A stretch of 64,000 nucleotides of DNA from CAYMZZ01 sp046297935 (GTDB lineage: Bacteria; Bacteroidota; Bacteroidia; Chitinophagales; Chitinophagaceae). The stretch lies in assembly GCA_046297935.1 (NCBI GenBank), contig JBKBHA010000006.1, positions 1 to 64,000 on the forward strand, read 5' to 3'. The notes below the pieces were generated by a model. It did no database searches. It had not been told where the DNA came from and saw only the letters and a list, made by a program, of their open reading frames with translations. Both the position numbers and the translations under genes were made by a program. Below, piece after piece: positions 27,681 to 36,050 of this stretch (positions are counted from its first letter, which is position 1; every line of letters starts with the position of its first letter).

Positions 27681-28697
27681 CTAGAATTTCCCTCCGTCCA
27701 CATCGTGAATAAAATCGATCACACCTCGCATAAAGACCTGCTGATCATCCCACATAGCCAGGTGGCTGCCGTTCGGACAATGAAGGTAGCGGCCCCGTTG
27801 TACAGTCTTGCTTTGTGCCTCCATGGCTGCAGGATCCATGGTATCATGTGCGGCTCCGATCATTAAAGTGGGTACCCTGATTTCCTTCAGCCGGTCGCGA
27901 ATATCCCATTGCGCCAACCGGCCGGAAATGCCAAACTCGGAAGGTCCCTGCATCAGCGTATAAATGGTATTGTTGGCATGCTTGAAACTTCGGTTAACCG
28001 CGTCGGGCCATTCGGGTAATCGAATGATATGTTTATTATAAAAATTAGCAGTCAACAGTTCCATGTAACGCGGATTCGCCTGATCTCTTCTCTCTTCCAT
28101 TTGCCTGATTTCCTTTAGCACATCGGCGGGCATTTGTTTGGCCAGTACCTCGGCGGCGTATTTTCCATATTCCGGACAGCTTGCCATCATATTCGCCACC
28201 AGCAAAGCCTTCATGTTTTGCTGATACTTCAATGTATACTCCATCCCCAAAATGCCACCCCAGGAATTTCCCAGAATATAAAAGTTGGTGGAGTCTGCGC
28301 CGATCGCTTTACGCACCTGCTCCACTTCTTCCACAAACCGCTCGGTGGTCCATAAGCTGCTGTCGGTGGGCTGATCACTGTAATATGATCCCAGCTGATC
28401 GTATTCATAGAACTCAAATCCCTCCTGCGGGAAGAAGCTTTCAAAGCACTCCATATATTCATGCGTCATGGCTGGACCGCCATGCAACAACAGCACTTTT
28501 ACACGCGGATTATTGCCGAATCGTTTTGTCCACACTTTGAAAGAACCTACCGGCGTCTCAATCGGAATCATGCGTACCCCAGCCGTGCGAACCGCCGTAT
28601 CGCCATAGTTGAAATAATCGGAAACGGTAATGCTACTTTTCTTTGAACCGGAACCCGACTGACAAGCCACTAAAAGCAGCAGAAAAAGATAGCGCAT
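27681..28697 (-). CDS. Lipoprotein of the S33 prolyl-iminopeptidase family
   Basis: A 338-residue alpha/beta hydrolase with a lipoprotein signal (LLLLVAC-Q, lipid Cys 12). It contains the oxyanion motif HGGP (72-75), the nucleophile elbow GNSWGG (Ser 145), a late acid in GAAHDTMDP and the catalytic His in NGSHLAMWD. This set is typical of proline iminopeptidases and related S33 amidases, which release N-terminal residues from short peptides. Lipidation suggests it works in the periplasm or at the outer membrane. It is divergent from the amidohydrolase gene, separated by 84 bases. Confidence 0.88.
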   Translation of the reverse strand: MRYLFLLLLVACQSGSGSKKSSITVSDYFNYGDTAVRTAGVRMIPIETPVGSFKVWTKRFGNNPRVKVLLLHGGPAMTHEYMECFESFFPQEGFEFYEYDQLGSYYSDQPTDSSLWTTERFVEEVEQVRKAIGADSTNFYILGNSWGGILGMEYTLKYQQNMKALLVANMMASCPEYGKYAAEVLAKQMPADVLKEIRQMEERRDQANPRYMELLTANFYNKHIIRLPEWPDAVNRSFKHANNTIYTLMQGPSEFGISGRLAQWDIRDRLKEIRVPTLMIGAAHDTMDPAAMEAQSKTVQRGRYLHCPNGSHLAMWDDQQVFMRGVIDFIHDVDGGKF

Positions 28698-28781
28698 GAT
28701 TCTGAATTTGTGTTTTGGAGAATAAATGAGTTATTTGCCAACAGGTTTCTAAAAATACAATTTCATTTTAAAAGAAGCTCC

Positions 28782-30404
28782 ATGAGAAAACTGACTGTTT
28801 TGCTGCTGCCTGTATTGCTGATTGCCTGCGCCTCGCGACAAAAAGCGGATCTGCTGATTGTTAACGCCACCATCTATACCGTGGATGACAGTTTTTCCCG
28901 CGTGGAGGCTATGGCCATACGCGATGGTCGAATTCTTGCGACCGGCAGCCGGTCGGATCTGGAAGCTGATTATGAAGCCAGCGAAACCGTTGATGCGGGC
29001 GGTGGATTCATTTACCCCGGATTCATTGATGCGCATGCTCACTTTGTTGGTTATGCAAACGGCTTGCAGTCGGTAGACCTCATCGGAACCGAAAGCTGGA
29101 ACGAAATCCTGGAAAAACTCAGCGCCTTTGCCAGTACGCATCCCGATGGATGGCTGATTGGGCGAGGCTGGGATCAAAACGACTGGGAAGAAAAGAATTT
29201 TCCCGACAACAAAAGGTTAAACGAATTATTTCCAACACGACCAGTCCTGCTCACCAGGGTCGACGGCCATGCGGCCATTGCCAACGATGTGGCTCTTAAG
29301 TTGGCTTCTGTAAGCCCGGGGCAACAATTGACAGGCGGAGAAGTGGAAACAAAAAGCGGCCAGCTGACTGGTATTTTAATCGACAACGCGGTTGATCTTG
29401 TAAGTCGTGCCATACCACCAGCCGATTCTACAACCATGCGGAATGCAATTCTGGAAGCACAGCGCAATTGCTTTGCCATGGGGCTAACGACTATTGATGA
29501 TTGCGGACTGCACTACACCACCGTAGAAGAACTGGAACGCATGCAGAAAAATGGCGACCTGAAAATGCGTTTGTATGTGATGCTTAGCGATGATCCGTCG
29601 AACTTTTCTTACCTCGATAAAAAAGGGATGATAAAAACCGACCGCCTGCACGTGCGCAGTTTTAAAGTGTATGGAGATGGTGCACTTGGGTCGCGTGGTG
29701 CCTGTCTGCTCGAACCTTATAGCGATAAGCCCAACCATCGGGGATTTTTATTGAGCAATCCCGAGCATTTCGATTCGGTAGCCGCATGGATATCTCAACG
29801 CGATTTTCAAATGTGTACCCATGCTATTGGCGACAGTGGCAATCGTACCATTTTAAATGTGTATGAAAAATACCTGAAAGGCAGCAACGACCGACGCTGG
29901 CGTATTGAACATGCGCAGGTAATTCATCCGGACGACTTTGAACGGTTCGGGAAAAATTCAATTGTTCCCTCTGTTCAACCAACCCATGCCACTTCGGATA
30001 TGTACTGGGCCGAAGAGCGCCTGGGAGCCGACAGAGTAAAAGGCGCGTATGCATTCCAACAGCTTCTGAAACAAAACGGATGGATTCCTTTGGGTACCGA
30101 TTTCCCGGTAGAAGATATATCGCCTTTCAAAACTTTTCTGGCCGCAGTTGCACGGCAAGATAGCAAGGGTTGGCCTGCCGGTGGATACCAAATGGAAAAT
30201 GCACTCAGCCGGGAACAGGCTATACGTGGAATGACCATTTGGGCAGCGCGTTCCAATTTTGAAGAAAAAGAAAAAGGGAGTCTTGAAAAAGGTAAATGGG
30301 CCGATTTTGTGATCCTTGATCAGGATCTTATGAGCGTGCCTAATGCAGATATTCTAAAGGTAAAAGTCAAAAACACTTATCTGGGTGGCGAACGCGTACA
30401 TTAA
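28782..30404 (+). CDS. YtcJ-like amidohydrolase, lipoprotein
   Basis: A 540-residue metal-dependent hydrolase of the amidohydrolase family 3 (YtcJ-like). The N-terminus is a lipoprotein signal (LLIAC-A), which supports the ATG at 28782 although the frame is open from 28710. The metal motif HAH is in GFIDAHAHFVG; later ligands are expected in MCTHAIGDSGN and WRIEHAQVI, and the final Asp in GTDFPVED. Family members hydrolyse N-substituted formamides and similar amides; the substrate is unknown here. A lipid anchor implies periplasmic action, which is common for Bacteroidota members of the family. Confidence 0.88.
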   Translation: MRKLTVLLLPVLLIACASRQKADLLIVNATIYTVDDSFSRVEAMAIRDGRILATGSRSDLEADYEASETVDAGGGFIYPGFIDAHAHFVGYANGLQSVDLIGTESWNEILEKLSAFASTHPDGWLIGRGWDQNDWEEKNFPDNKRLNELFPTRPVLLTRVDGHAAIANDVALKLASVSPGQQLTGGEVETKSGQLTGILIDNAVDLVSRAIPPADSTTMRNAILEAQRNCFAMGLTTIDDCGLHYTTVEELERMQKNGDLKMRLYVMLSDDPSNFSYLDKKGMIKTDRLHVRSFKVYGDGALGSRGACLLEPYSDKPNHRGFLLSNPEHFDSVAAWISQRDFQMCTHAIGDSGNRTILNVYEKYLKGSNDRRWRIEHAQVIHPDDFERFGKNSIVPSVQPTHATSDMYWAEERLGADRVKGAYAFQQLLKQNGWIPLGTDFPVEDISPFKTFLAAVARQDSKGWPAGGYQMENALSREQAIRGMTIWAARSNFEEKEKGSLEKGKWADFVILDQDLMSVPNADILKVKVKNTYLGGERVH

Positions 30405-30421
30405 GTTGTTGCCAATGTAAA

Positions 30422-30446
30422 AAAAATCGCCGGCGGCCTGATTTTT
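30422..30446 (+). terminator. Probable terminator after the amidohydrolase gene
   Basis: AAAAATC and GATTTTT form a 7-bp stem around a GC-rich GCC-GGC core and end in five T. It lies 17 bases past the stop codon. The stem is modest, so confidence is limited. Confidence 0.4.
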
Positions 30447-30570
30447 ACACCAGTTCTTCACAAAAAACCTGGCCCGGTCATAGGGGCTGATAAATATTGT
30501 CAATCTCTCGCAGGATCAAGGCTTAAACGTCGTCTATATTCTTTTACAACCGATTCAAATCCATCCAATA

Positions 30571-33321
30571 ATGCAAAAGAAAATCAACTGCTTTCTGATG
30601 GCATTTCTGGTTTTATGTACAACGGCTCTGTACGCCCAGAAAATACCAACTCCCAAAGAACATTTCGGATTCGCAATTGGCGACGATTATCAACTGGCCA
30701 CCTACAGCCAGACCGAAGCTTATTTCAAAAAACTGGCAGCCAGTTCTGACCGGGTCAAACTGGTTGAAATCGGCAAAACAGAAGAAGGTCGCAGCCAGTA
30801 TATGCTCATCGTAACATCACCCGAGAATCACAAAAACCTCGAGCGGTATCAAAAAATTTCGCAGCAACTGGCCCATGCCGAAGGTCTTACCGAAGAACAG
30901 GCAAAAAAACTGGCTGCTGAAGGGAAAGCCGTGGTTTGGATTGATGGTGGCTTACATGCCACGGAAACCGTGGGCGCCCACCAACTGATTGAAACCGCCT
31001 ATACACTGGCTTCCCGCACCGATGCTGAAACCAACGCCATCCTTGATAATGTCATCGTATTACTAACCCATGCAAATCCCGACGGACAGGAACTGGTATC
31101 GAATTGGTATATGCGTGAATCGGATCCAAAGAAAAGATCTATCAGTCAGTTGCCGCGTCTTTATCAAAAGTATGTTGGACACGACAACAATCGCGATTTC
31201 TACATGATGAACATGAAGGAAACCCAAAATATGGGTCGGCAACTTTTTGTAGACTGGATTCCTCAAATCATGTACAATCACCACCAGACCGGACCTGCTG
31301 GTTCGGTAGTAGCTGGCGCACCTTATCGCGATCCTTTCAACTATGTGTTTGATCCGTTAGTGATGACCAGTATCGATGCGCTGGGTGCCGCCATGGTAAA
31401 TCGGTTGAATGCGGAAGGTAAACCTGGCTACACTCAACGAAATGGCGCGGTGTTTTCTACCTGGTACAATGGTGGTTTGCGCACCACTACTTACTTCCAT
31501 AACATGATTGGCTTGCTGACGGAAATCATTGGCAGCCCCACACCGTCGGAAGTTCCGCTGGTTACATCGCGCCTGTTGCCTGATGGCAATACACCCAATC
31601 CGGTAACCCCCCGTACCTGGCATTTTCGTCAGTCGATCGATTACTCCATTTCTCTCAACTATGCCGTGCTGGGCTATGCCCGGCGCTACCGCGATGAGTT
31701 GTTGTTCAACATCTATCAGATGGGCAAGAATTCAATTGAACGCGGCAGCAGAGATCACTGGAGCCTGTCTCCCAGCAAGATTGCTGCCATTGAAGCGGCT
31801 GCGCAAAAAGACTCAAAAACTGAATCAGGCAACCGCAGTGCCGGTGGCGGACGTTCCGCCTCTCCCTCGGTAAAACATTACGATAGTGTAATGAAAAATC
31901 CTGAGCTACGTGATCCGCGCGGATATATTATCCCCGCCGGACAAACAGATTTTGCCACCGCCGTGCGTTTTGTAAATGCACTTATCTACACGGGCATCCA
32001 GGTGCATAAAGCCAGCGGGCCGTTCAGTGTAAATGGTAAACAATACCCTGCAGGCTCCTATGTTATAAAGACAGCGCAGGCATTCCGTCCACACATACTC
32101 GACATGTTTGAACCGCAGGATCACCCCAACGATTTTCGTTATCCGGGAGGACCTCCCGTACCTCCATATGATGCGGCCGGCTGGACACTTGCCTACCAGA
32201 TGGGGATTGATTTTGACCGCCTGCTCGAAGATTTCAATGGACCGTTCCAAACGATACCTTATGGAGAACTTCAACAGGCGCCGGGAACGATGGCAGGAAG
32301 CGGATCGGCGGGTTATGTACTGCATGCCGGTAACAATTTTTCATTCCTTGCAATCAACGATCTGCTGAAAAAAGGCGTGGAAGTGTATCGCGCACCCGCT
32401 GGTATACCAGGTACAGCATTTGCCAATAGCGCAGGCTCCTTTTTTGTACCCGCCAAAGGCAATGCGAAAAGCATTCTTGAAAGCAGCGTGAAAGAATTTG
32501 GCGTGCAGGTTACAGCAATCGCAAAACGTCCCGCCGGATTACAGAAAGTGACACCTGCCCGCATTGCGATATGGGACACTTACGGTGGTTCAATGCCCTC
32601 CGGATGGATTCGTTGGATGATGGAACAATACCACTTCGATGCAGACATCATTTTTGCCCCGGATATTGATGCCGGTAATCTTCGCTCAAAGTACGACGTG
32701 ATCGTATTTGTTGGTGGGGCCATACCCGGCCTTGGTCAACAAGGAGGTCGTGGTGCAAGCGCAAACCCGCCGGCAAATATCCCCGAGGAATACCGTAAAC
32801 AATACGGTCGAATTACCGCAGAGGAGTCGATCCCTGAACTGAAAAAGTTCCTTGATGCCGGGGGCAACATCGTTGCAATTGGAAGCAGTACTAACCTTGC
32901 TTATCATCTCAACCTGCCAGTTAGGAACAGTTTGTTCGAACTCCGCAATGGACAGGAACAGCGGCTGCCGAACGACAAATACTACATACCCGGAAGTGTT
33001 TTACGTGCCAGCTTCGATTCTACGGACGCAGCAGCCTGGGGTATGCGGTCGGAAGCTGACATCTATTTCAGCAATAGCCCGGTTTTTCAACTGGCACCCG
33101 ATGCCATAGCACGCAATGAAGTAAAACCCATCACCTGGTTTTCTACCTCCACCCCACTCCGCAGCGGCTGGGCCTGGGGACAGGAATACCTGTTAAACGG
33201 TGTAACATCGTTTTGGGCAAAAGTTGGTAAAGGAAAGCTGTATGCGTTTGGTCCGGAGATCACTTTCCGCGCACAGCCACATGGCAGCTTCCGGTTACTA
33301 TTCAACCAATTGTATAAATAA
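30571..33321 (+). CDS. Secreted M14 zinc carboxypeptidase family protein
   Basis: A 916-residue exported protein with a signal peptide ending YAQ (residue 23). The M14 zinc site is HATE (His129, Glu132) plus the later NHHQTG His. The substrate-binding NNRD motif is present, and Glu in LTEIIGS may be the catalytic base. The large C-terminal part (from about residue 620) contains a Rossmann-like GATase-type module (RIAIWDTYGGSMPSGWIRW), as in other large M14 proteins of Bacteroidota. It probably degrades peptides outside the cytoplasm. It stands alone between a weak terminator and a large hairpin. Confidence 0.87.
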   Translation: MQKKINCFLMAFLVLCTTALYAQKIPTPKEHFGFAIGDDYQLATYSQTEAYFKKLAASSDRVKLVEIGKTEEGRSQYMLIVTSPENHKNLERYQKISQQLAHAEGLTEEQAKKLAAEGKAVVWIDGGLHATETVGAHQLIETAYTLASRTDAETNAILDNVIVLLTHANPDGQELVSNWYMRESDPKKRSISQLPRLYQKYVGHDNNRDFYMMNMKETQNMGRQLFVDWIPQIMYNHHQTGPAGSVVAGAPYRDPFNYVFDPLVMTSIDALGAAMVNRLNAEGKPGYTQRNGAVFSTWYNGGLRTTTYFHNMIGLLTEIIGSPTPSEVPLVTSRLLPDGNTPNPVTPRTWHFRQSIDYSISLNYAVLGYARRYRDELLFNIYQMGKNSIERGSRDHWSLSPSKIAAIEAAAQKDSKTESGNRSAGGGRSASPSVKHYDSVMKNPELRDPRGYIIPAGQTDFATAVRFVNALIYTGIQVHKASGPFSVNGKQYPAGSYVIKTAQAFRPHILDMFEPQDHPNDFRYPGGPPVPPYDAAGWTLAYQMGIDFDRLLEDFNGPFQTIPYGELQQAPGTMAGSGSAGYVLHAGNNFSFLAINDLLKKGVEVYRAPAGIPGTAFANSAGSFFVPAKGNAKSILESSVKEFGVQVTAIAKRPAGLQKVTPARIAIWDTYGGSMPSGWIRWMMEQYHFDADIIFAPDIDAGNLRSKYDVIVFVGGAIPGLGQQGGRGASANPPANIPEEYRKQYGRITAEESIPELKKFLDAGGNIVAIGSSTNLAYHLNLPVRNSLFELRNGQEQRLPNDKYYIPGSVLRASFDSTDAAAWGMRSEADIYFSNSPVFQLAPDAIARNEVKPITWFSTSTPLRSGWAWGQEYLLNGVTSFWAKVGKGKLYAFGPEITFRAQPHGSFRLLFNQLYK

Positions 33322-33379
33322 AATTGTTTCTATCGGGCAGCTTTTCTACCGCTGCCAGATAGTTGCCGGCCTAAATAGT

Positions 33380-33443
33380 GAAAATCTGCGGAAAACATGG
33401 AAACCCAAAAGGGCGATTCCATACAAGTTTTCCGCAGATTTTC
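33380..33443. other. Large imperfect hairpin, 17 + 6 bp stem
   Basis: GAAAATCTGCGGAAAAC (33380-33396) pairs perfectly with its reverse complement at 33427-33443. The stem continues with ATGGAA/TTCCAT after a 4-base bulge, closing on a 14-base loop. It sits 58 bases beyond the M14 gene. There is no T-run on either side, so it is not a typical intrinsic terminator. Confidence 0.6.
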
Positions 33444-33504
33444 CGTTTTATACCCAATTTAGTCGGACTGCAGGCAGGGGACCTTCCAGGTTTTTCAATT
33501 TTCG

Positions 33505-33512
33505 TAATTTTG
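33505..33512 (+). promoter_or_regulatory. -7 box TAATTTTG, four bases before the start codon
   Basis: A perfect TAnnTTTG match, with only CCCT between it and the ATG at 33517. This implies a leaderless or nearly leaderless transcript. Confidence 0.55.
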
Positions 33513-33516
33513 CCCT

Positions 33517-34356
33517 ATGATTGGTAGCGACAACTCACCCGTACAAATAGCGATCCTCGACCTCTATGACGGACACGCCAACGAAGGCATGCGCTGTATA
33601 CACCAGATCATCGACGAATGGTCAGATAGCATGGGTCTGGATGTGGTTAAGAAGGTTTTTGATGTGCGTCAAAAAAACGAAGTTCCCGACAATAGTTTTG
33701 ATGTTTATATTTCCAGCGGTGGCCCTGGCGATCCACTCTCCAGTCGCTACGAAGACTGGGATATCAGTTGGTGCCGCTGGGTGAATGAAATGGAGCGATG
33801 GAACAATAATCCGGCGAATGCCCAGAAAAAGCATGTATTCTTTATCTGCCATTCATTTCAACTGGCCAGCCGCTATTTCAATGCCGGGCTGGTCTGCAAG
33901 CGGAGATCCACCGCTTTCGGCGTTTTTCCCGTGCATATGCTTGAAGCCGGCAAAAGAGAAGAGGTGTTTGATGGTTTGAAGGATCCGTTCTATGCCGTTG
34001 ACAGCCGCGATTACCAGGTGATTCAGCCTAACCATGCCCTGTTGCGCGATTCAGGCGGCCAGATTCTTTGTATTGAAAAAATGCGGGCTCATGTTCCCTA
34101 CGAAAGAGCTGTGATGGGTATTCGTTTCAATCCTTTCATGATTGGCACCCAGTTTCATCCGGAGGCTGATGCCGTTGGTATGAGCATGTATCTGCGTCGC
34201 GACGACAAAAGGAAAACCATCATCGAAAACCATGGTGAAGAAAAATTGAACAGCATGCTTTCACACCTGGAAGACCCCGATAAAATTCTCTGGACCTATT
34301 CTCATATTTTACCCAATTTTCTCAATCAGGCGGTGGGCGATCTTTGTCCTGCCTGA
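33517..34356 (+). CDS. Class I glutamine amidotransferase-like protein
   Basis: A 279-residue cytoplasmic protein with the complete class I glutaminase triad: nucleophile Cys111 in FFICHSFQL, and His214 and Glu216 in TQFHPEAD. The oxyanion-side motif SSGGPGDP is at about residues 67-73. Such domains release ammonia from glutamine for a partner synthase or act as gamma-glutamyl hydrolases; no synthase domain is fused. The next gene encodes an ATP-grasp-like ligase, an attractive partner, although a terminator and 126 bases lie between them. Transcription appears to start at the ATG. Confidence 0.85.
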   Translation: MIGSDNSPVQIAILDLYDGHANEGMRCIHQIIDEWSDSMGLDVVKKVFDVRQKNEVPDNSFDVYISSGGPGDPLSSRYEDWDISWCRWVNEMERWNNNPANAQKKHVFFICHSFQLASRYFNAGLVCKRRSTAFGVFPVHMLEAGKREEVFDGLKDPFYAVDSRDYQVIQPNHALLRDSGGQILCIEKMRAHVPYERAVMGIRFNPFMIGTQFHPEADAVGMSMYLRRDDKRKTIIENHGEEKLNSMLSHLEDPDKILWTYSHILPNFLNQAVGDLCPA

Positions 34357-34361
34357 AGATA

Positions 34362-34400
34362 AATAAAGACCTGACCGATGGCCGGGTCTTTATTTTTTCT
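34362..34400 (+). terminator. Intrinsic terminator after the amidotransferase gene
   Basis: A perfect 10-bp stem (AATAAAGACC / GGTCTTTATT) with a 13-base loop, followed by TTTTT. It begins 6 bases past the stop codon. Confidence 0.8.
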
Positions 34401-34482
34401 GCTCGGCAGAACTACCGATTTTCTTATCTTTCATGCAGGCTACAGGTTGCGACATTGCGTAAACGAAAAGCGCCAAAAGCAC

Positions 34483-35685
34483 ATGATACCTTTCATTCGC
34501 CATCAACATAACCAACAGTTCACACAAGCTGCATATCAGTCTTTTCTTCACGAGCTGATGCAGGTTCATCCTGGAGCAATCGAGTTTCGGGTAGCAGAAA
34601 CAGCAGTGTTTGTACCCTATTCGTTTCAGCAGAAAATGCTGGATGCCTGTGAGCATATTGTTGACCGCATACTCGATCCGGCATTTATTCCTCAAACGGA
34701 TCGCGCCATTCCTGCTAACCTGCAGGTGCCAGGCTCGATCGGCAAACCCCAGTGCATTGCTTTTGATTTTGGTATTTGCAAAAATGCCGAGGGTGATCTG
34801 GAGCCTCAGTTAATCGAAATGCAGGGCTTCCCCTCGCTGTTTGCGTACCAGGTATTGTTGGATGATATTTACAGAAAGCATTTTCCGGTACCTGATGGCT
34901 TTAGCGCTTACCTTGGAGGACACAATAAAGAAAGTTATAGTCAGGCCTTACGCCAAATGATCCTTGGCGCACATAATCCGGAGCATGTTATACTGCTGGA
35001 AATTCTGCCGCATGAACAAAAAACCAGGATTGATTTCTATTGTACGCAGGATATTACCGGAATTAAACCGGTTTGCATTACCGAATTGATCCGCGAGGGA
35101 AATAAATTGTTTTACCTGAATGATGGTAAAAAGACCTCGGTTAAACGCATATACAACAGAGTTATTTTCGACGACCTCTACCAGCAGTCAGCCGAAGTTC
35201 AGGAAAAGGGAAAAATTTTCTTCGATGAAATAGACGTTGAATGGTGTCCACACCCGGCCTGGTTTTATCGAATAAGCAAATACACACTTCCGTTGATCCG
35301 GCATCCTTATGTACCGTTTACCAGCTTCCTGAGTGAATTGAAGGAAATTCCGCAGGATCTGGAAAACTATGTACTGAAGCCCCTCTTCTCCTTTGCCGGC
35401 CAGGGCGTGGTTATTGATGTTAATCCCGACGACATCAAAAACGTAAAGGATCCGGAAAACTGGATACTGCAGCGAAAGGTAACTTATGCCGATGTGATTG
35501 AAACACCTGACGAACCTGCCAAGGCAGAAATACGGGTCTTTTACTTTTGGCCCGACGCGGCCGATCGCCCCACCCCCGCCAACAATCTATCGCGCCTCAG
35601 CAAAGGCAAAATGATTGGTGTGCGGTACAATAAAGACAAAGAGTGGGTTGGTGGCAGTCTTTGTTACTTTGAACCCGCGCCTTAA
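34483..35685 (+). CDS. ATP-grasp-like ligase, uncharacterised
   Basis: A 400-residue cytoplasmic protein. The C-terminal half has ATP-grasp hallmarks: the nucleotide-binding YVLKPLFSFAGQGVVID, the hinge NWILQRKV, then EIRVFYFW and NNLSRLSKG as the metal-binding Glu/Asn segment. The N-terminal half includes FDFGICKNAEGDLEPQLIEM, as in glutathionylspermidine-synthase-like ligases. It would couple an acid to an amine using ATP. The frame is open from 34378, but this ATG follows a one-mismatch -7 box (TATCTTTC at 34425-34432), which would give a leader of about 45 bases including a nine-codon upstream ORF. Neighbours are a glutaminase and a cupin. Confidence 0.7.
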   Translation: MIPFIRHQHNQQFTQAAYQSFLHELMQVHPGAIEFRVAETAVFVPYSFQQKMLDACEHIVDRILDPAFIPQTDRAIPANLQVPGSIGKPQCIAFDFGICKNAEGDLEPQLIEMQGFPSLFAYQVLLDDIYRKHFPVPDGFSAYLGGHNKESYSQALRQMILGAHNPEHVILLEILPHEQKTRIDFYCTQDITGIKPVCITELIREGNKLFYLNDGKKTSVKRIYNRVIFDDLYQQSAEVQEKGKIFFDEIDVEWCPHPAWFYRISKYTLPLIRHPYVPFTSFLSELKEIPQDLENYVLKPLFSFAGQGVVIDVNPDDIKNVKDPENWILQRKVTYADVIETPDEPAKAEIRVFYFWPDAADRPTPANNLSRLSKGKMIGVRYNKDKEWVGGSLCYFEPAP

Positions 35686-35723
35686 ATGAAAATTTCCGAC
35701 TACCAATCATTTATACATCAACG

Positions 35724-36050
35724 ATGACGCGTACTATTCTTCCGCTGGCTGAACATGCCGGCAAGCAACTGGCTCCGGGCCTTACTGGCAGGTATATACA
35801 CGGCGAGTCAATGACACTCGGCGTGGTAGATATCGTTGCAGGCAGCAGCCTTTCGATGCATAGCCACCCTCATGAACAAATAACCTTTATTCTGGAAGGC
35901 GAACTGGACATGACCATCGGCGACGAACAGCTTACACTGAAAGCAGGCATGAGTTATGTAATACCCTCCAATGTGCCGCACGGTGCCACTGCCCATGTCA
36001 ACTGTCGTGTACTCGATGTATTTGCTCCGGTTCGTGAAGATTACCGCTAG
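35724..36050 (+). CDS. Single-domain cupin protein
   Basis: A 108-residue small beta-barrel protein. Cupin motif 1 reads HSHPHEQITFILEGELDM, with the metal-binding His, His and Glu/Gln set. Motif 2 is PSNVPHGATA with the final His. Single-domain cupins of this type bind a metal and may be isomerases, dioxygenases or sensors; the substrate cannot be told. It follows the ATP-grasp-like gene by 38 bases without a visible terminator, so co-transcription is likely. Its TAG stop overlaps the stop of tex on the other strand inside a CTAG tetranucleotide. Confidence 0.8.
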   Translation: MTRTILPLAEHAGKQLAPGLTGRYIHGESMTLGVVDIVAGSSLSMHSHPHEQITFILEGELDMTIGDEQLTLKAGMSYVIPSNVPHGATAHVNCRVLDVFAPVREDYR

